Assembly (NCBI RefSeq): GCF_901764995.1
Contig: NZ_CABFKI010000018.1
Coordinates: forward strand, 1 to 34,789
Length of the DNA stretch: 34,789 nt
DNA from: Actinobacillus porcinus
GTDB lineage: Bacteria; Pseudomonadota; Gammaproteobacteria; Enterobacterales; Pasteurellaceae
Direction: 5' to 3'
Position numbers and translations under genes: made by a program. This document shows positions 31,723 through 34,789 of this stretch, piece after piece (the stretch's first letter is position 1; each line of letters begins with the position of its first letter). Below the pieces are notes generated by a model that saw only the letters and a list, made by a program, of their open reading frames with translations, had not been told where the DNA came from and made no database searches.

Positions 31723-33807
31723 ATGACTCATTTGCAATTTCTTGATGCTGTACCGTTAACAAGCCTGTCCGGTGTCGGTGCAGCAATGTCTGAAAAACTT
31801 AGCCGCCTTGGCATTAATAATCTTCAAGATCTGCTTTTTCATTTACCAACGCGCTACGAAGATCGTACGCGTATTACCCCGATTGCCAATGTTCGTCCTG
31901 AACAATATTCCACTATTGAAGGTGTTGTGCAAACCTGTGAAGTGGCATTTGGACGGCGTCCCATTTTGACGGTAAGTTTATCCGATGGCACCTCTAAAAT
32001 CACCTTACGATTTTTTAATTTCAATGCAGGGATGCGTAATAGTTTCCAGATTGGTACGCGAGTAAAAGCCTTTGGTGAAATAAAGCGCGGTCGATTTATG
32101 GCGGAAATTCATCATCCTGAATATCAAATTATTCGGGATAATCAACCGATTCAGTTAGAAGAAAATTTAACGCCAATTTATGCCACAACAGAAGGTCTGA
32201 AACAAAATACGTTGCGTAAACTGACGGATCAAGCATTGGCGTTGCTGGATAACATTCCCATCGCAGAAATTCTTCCCCAAGAATTTAATCCTCATGCTTT
32301 TAGTCTAAAGGACGCGATCCGTTTTTTACACCGTCCTTCGCCCGATGTTTCTTTGGATATGTTAGAAAAAGGGCAACATCCAGCACAAGTGCGGTTAATT
32401 TTTGAAGAATTATTAGCGCATAATTTGGCGATGCAAAAAGTCCGTTTAGGCACGCAGCAACATTATGCATTGCCGTTATTGCCACAAACGGATTTAAAAC
32501 AGCGTTTTTTAGCCACGTTGCCATTTCAACCTACCAATGCACAAGCGCGTGTGACGGTAGATATTGAACAAGATTTAAAGCGCGAATATCCTATGATGCG
32601 TTTAGTTCAAGGGGATGTCGGTTCGGGAAAAACATTAGTTGCGGCATTGGCAGCGTTGTCTGCTATTGATAATGGCAAACAGGTCGCTTTAATGGCACCG
32701 ACTGAAATTCTTGCGGAGCAACACGCGGAAAATTTTCGCCGTTGGTTTGAGCCATTAGGGATTTCAGTGGGCTGGCTGGCAGGGAAAGTTAAGGGCAAGG
32801 CGCGACAAAAGGCAATGGATGAAATTCAGTCTGGCTCAGTGCAAATGGTGGTAGGCACCCATGCCTTGTTTCAAGAAGAAGTAGAATTTGCCGATTTGGC
32901 GTTAGTTATTATTGATGAACAACATCGTTTTGGGGTTCATCAACGACTAATGTTGCGCGAAAAAGGGGAGAAAGCCGGTTATTGTCCTCATCAATTGATT
33001 ATGACTGCCACGCCTATTCCAAGAACTTTAGCAATGACAGTTTATGCGGATTTAGATACCTCTATCATTGACGAATTACCTCCAGGGAGAACGCCGATTA
33101 CGACCGTAGTGGTTTCTGAGGAACGCCGCGCGGAAATTGTTGCTCGAGTACATCATGCTTGTACAAATGAAAAGCGACAAGCTTATTGGGTTTGCACATT
33201 AATTGATGAAAGTGAAGTATTAGAAGCTCAAGCGGCAGAAGCTATTTGGGAAGATCTAACCAAAACTTTACCGCACTTACGCATTGGCTTGGTTCATGGG
33301 CGCATGAAACCTGCTGAAAAACAGGAAATTATGGCAAGTTTTAAAGCGGCAGAACTGGATGTTTTGGTGGCGACAACAGTCATTGAGGTTGGAGTGGATG
33401 TGCCCAATGCAAGTTTGATGATTATTGAAAATGCGGAACGATTAGGCTTATCGCAATTACATCAATTGCGTGGGCGCGTTGGGCGCGGGAGTACGGCATC
33501 ATTTTGTGTATTAATGTATAAACCACCGTTGGGCAAAATTTCACAAAAACGCTTGCAGGTATTGCGGGATAGTCAAGATGGTTTCGTGATTTCGGAAAAA
33601 GATTTGGAAATCCGTGGGCCGGGGGAAGTGTTGGGGACAAAACAAACGGGGATTGCGGAATTTAAAGTGGCAAATTTAATGCGAGATCGCCGCATGATTC
33701 CAACCGTTCAACATTATGCTAAAGCATTGATAGTGAAGTATCCTGATGCCGCAGATGCGTTAATTAAGCGTTGGCTAAATAATAAAGAAATTTATAGTAA
33801 TGCATAG
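31723..33807 (+). CDS. recG: ATP-dependent DNA helicase RecG
   Basis: 694 residues, full length. The N-terminal wedge domain covers about 1-150 (LTSLSGVGAAMSEKLSRLGI, then an OB fold). Walker A is GDVGSGKT (297-304), the Walker B box is DEQH (398-401), followed by TATPIPRTLAMT, HGRMKP, TTVIEVGVDVPNAS and QLRGRVGRG. The C-terminal TRG motif region is intact. It reverses stalled replication forks and processes recombination intermediates. It begins four bases after the spoT stop, so it is probably translationally coupled. One uptake core lies inside the gene (32387-32395). Confidence 0.97.
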   Translation: MTHLQFLDAVPLTSLSGVGAAMSEKLSRLGINNLQDLLFHLPTRYEDRTRITPIANVRPEQYSTIEGVVQTCEVAFGRRPILTVSLSDGTSKITLRFFNFNAGMRNSFQIGTRVKAFGEIKRGRFMAEIHHPEYQIIRDNQPIQLEENLTPIYATTEGLKQNTLRKLTDQALALLDNIPIAEILPQEFNPHAFSLKDAIRFLHRPSPDVSLDMLEKGQHPAQVRLIFEELLAHNLAMQKVRLGTQQHYALPLLPQTDLKQRFLATLPFQPTNAQARVTVDIEQDLKREYPMMRLVQGDVGSGKTLVAALAALSAIDNGKQVALMAPTEILAEQHAENFRRWFEPLGISVGWLAGKVKGKARQKAMDEIQSGSVQMVVGTHALFQEEVEFADLALVIIDEQHRFGVHQRLMLREKGEKAGYCPHQLIMTATPIPRTLAMTVYADLDTSIIDELPPGRTPITTVVVSEERRAEIVARVHHACTNEKRQAYWVCTLIDESEVLEAQAAEAIWEDLTKTLPHLRIGLVHGRMKPAEKQEIMASFKAAELDVLVATTVIEVGVDVPNASLMIIENAERLGLSQLHQLRGRVGRGSTASFCVLMYKPPLGKISQKRLQVLRDSQDGFVISEKDLEIRGPGEVLGTKQTGIAEFKVANLMRDRRMIPTVQHYAKALIVKYPDAADALIKRWLNNKEIYSNA

Positions 33808-33866
33808 TCATTACATTGCTATTACAAAGTGCGGTCAATTTTTAATGAGTTTTCTATTTATATTAT

Positions 33867-34673
33867 ATGGCAGATAAAGCAACAATTTTATTTTTTGATT
33901 CGGGGGTAGGGGGCTTTAGCGTTTATCGTGAAGTGCTCGATTTATTGCCGCAGCATCATTACTTATATGCGTTTGATAATGAAATGTTTCCTTTTTCAGA
34001 AAAAACGGAAGATTTAATTATTCAGCGCACGGTGGCTGTGTGCAAAAAAATTAACGAGACCTATCCGCTAGATTTAATTGTCATTGCATGCAATACGGCA
34101 AGTACGGTAGTTTTGCCCGCATTACGTGAGACCTTCGATATTCCTATTGTGGGGACTGTTCCTGCAATTAAACCGGCAGCGCAAATTTCTGAAACTAAGC
34201 ATATTGGCTTATTGGCGACAAAAGGGACAGTAAAACGTCCTTATGTTGATAAATTGATTGAGCAATATGCGTCTGGTTGTCAGGTAGAAAAATTGGGTTC
34301 AACGAAGTTAGTGGAAATTGCACAGGATAAAATTCAAGGGGATTCGGTGGATTTAATTGCGCTACGAGATGAGCTTGCGGTATGGAAGAATATCGAAGAT
34401 TTGGATACGGTTATTTTAGGTTGTACGCATTTTCCTTTAATTAAAGATGAAATACGAATCTGTTTGCCACAAGTGCAACATTTTATTGATCCAGGATTGG
34501 CCATTGCGAAGCGCGTGGCATTTTTATTGGAAAATGTGAAACTGCGGTCAAAAAATGAAGTAGAAAATTTAATTTTTTGTACGAAACAATTTGAGATACA
34601 GAATAAATTTATGCAGGCGTTGAAGCATCGTTGGGGATTTGAACGTTTGATTGTGCTGAATTTAGATGAATAA
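33867..34673 (+). CDS. murI: Glutamate racemase
   Basis: 268 residues. The two catalytic cysteines are C75 (ACNTAS) and C186 (GCTHFP). D11 and S12 in [14 protein letters not shown] bind substrate. It converts L- to D-glutamate for peptidoglycan. The Shine-Dalgarno is weak (AATGAG). It follows recG after an uptake core at 33827-33835. It lies just upstream of an rrn-type promoter, the same neighbour arrangement that E. coli shows for murI and rrnB. Confidence 0.96.
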   Translation: MADKATILFFDSGVGGFSVYREVLDLLPQHHYLYAFDNEMFPFSEKTEDLIIQRTVAVCKKINETYPLDLIVIACNTASTVVLPALRETFDIPIVGTVPAIKPAAQISETKHIGLLATKGTVKRPYVDKLIEQYASGCQVEKLGSTKLVEIAQDKIQGDSVDLIALRDELAVWKNIEDLDTVILGCTHFPLIKDEIRICLPQVQHFIDPGLAIAKRVAFLLENVKLRSKNEVENLIFCTKQFEIQNKFMQALKHRWGFERLIVLNLDE

Positions 34674-34737
34674 AGTAGCACTTTGACTGAGAAATAGGCA
34701 GTTGTAAATTAATTTCAAATTTTTTGAAAAAAAGTGC

Positions 34738-34765
34738 TTGCAAAGGATTTTGAAATCCCTATAAT
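34738..34765 (+). promoter_or_regulatory. rrn-type promoter
   Basis: -35 TTGCAA (34738-34743), a 16-bp spacer, -10 TATAAT (34760-34765), then a GC-rich start ACGCCCCACAC. An A/T-rich UP-like tract lies upstream (about 34710-34733). A 16-bp spacer and a G+C discriminator are typical of stringently controlled rRNA promoters. The rRNA genes themselves lie beyond the window. Confidence 0.75.
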
Positions 34766-34789
34766 ACGCCCCACACAACGACGCGCTGT

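Overview
This window is a Pasteurellaceae chromosome segment, close to Haemophilus or Aggregatibacter. The evidence is at least eleven exact copies of the Haemophilus-type uptake core AAGTGCGGT (either strand) and a right end ordered gap | gmk-rpoZ-spoT-recG-murI followed by an rrn-type promoter. I recall that order from H. influenzae and did not check it against a database.

Left and middle (1 to about 24,070): an accessory, regulator-dense region of small redox and electrophile-handling genes. It holds an Lrp fragment and a DUF2000 gene; a TetR regulator divergent from an SDR oxidoreductase; a two-cysteine ArsR regulator next to an old-yellow-enzyme (OYE) reductase with a matching palindrome; an exported EthD-like protein; a KilA-N gene and a RhuM-Fic gene; a LysR divergent from a DsbA-fold protein; a LysR divergent from a second OYE; an aldo/keto reductase, carboxylesterase and alpha/beta-hydrolase run divergent from a LysR; hipB-hipA; a LysR remnant; an MBL-fold gene and an orphan ABC binding protein divergent from a LysR; then PEBP, AraC, SnoaL-like and Dps-family genes. 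The recurring plan is one regulator divergent from the enzyme it probably controls. Several intergenic regions contain palindromes that would suit those regulators. Three promoters share one sequence block, which suggests a small common regulon.

The same region carries a family of long imperfect palindromes built from paired uptake-signal cores. Some of these join a Haemophilus-type arm to an Actinobacillus-type arm (ACAAGCGGT). It also has hairpins that resemble Neisseria uptake sequences. Exact Actinobacillus-type cores were seen only between about 5.1 and 21.2 kb. This points to assembly by repeated transformation, partly from other genera.

Middle right (24,092 to 27,495): a group II intron with a full-length reverse transcriptase/maturase/HNH protein, domain V and domain VI, all on the minus strand. 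Behind it lies about 0.9 kb of hairpin-rich non-coding DNA. That DNA begins with a second intron-like 5' end placed exactly after the gap stop codon, so a tandem or nested intron arrangement is likely.

Right (27,496 to 34,789): conserved core genes for glycolysis (gap), GMP phosphorylation (gmk), RNA polymerase omega (rpoZ), ppGpp turnover (spoT), fork and recombination repair (recG) and D-glutamate supply (murI), ending in a strong rrn-like promoter. The SpoT here is unusually short. The segment between its TGS and zinc-finger regions is reduced to a short linker that contains an uptake sequence.
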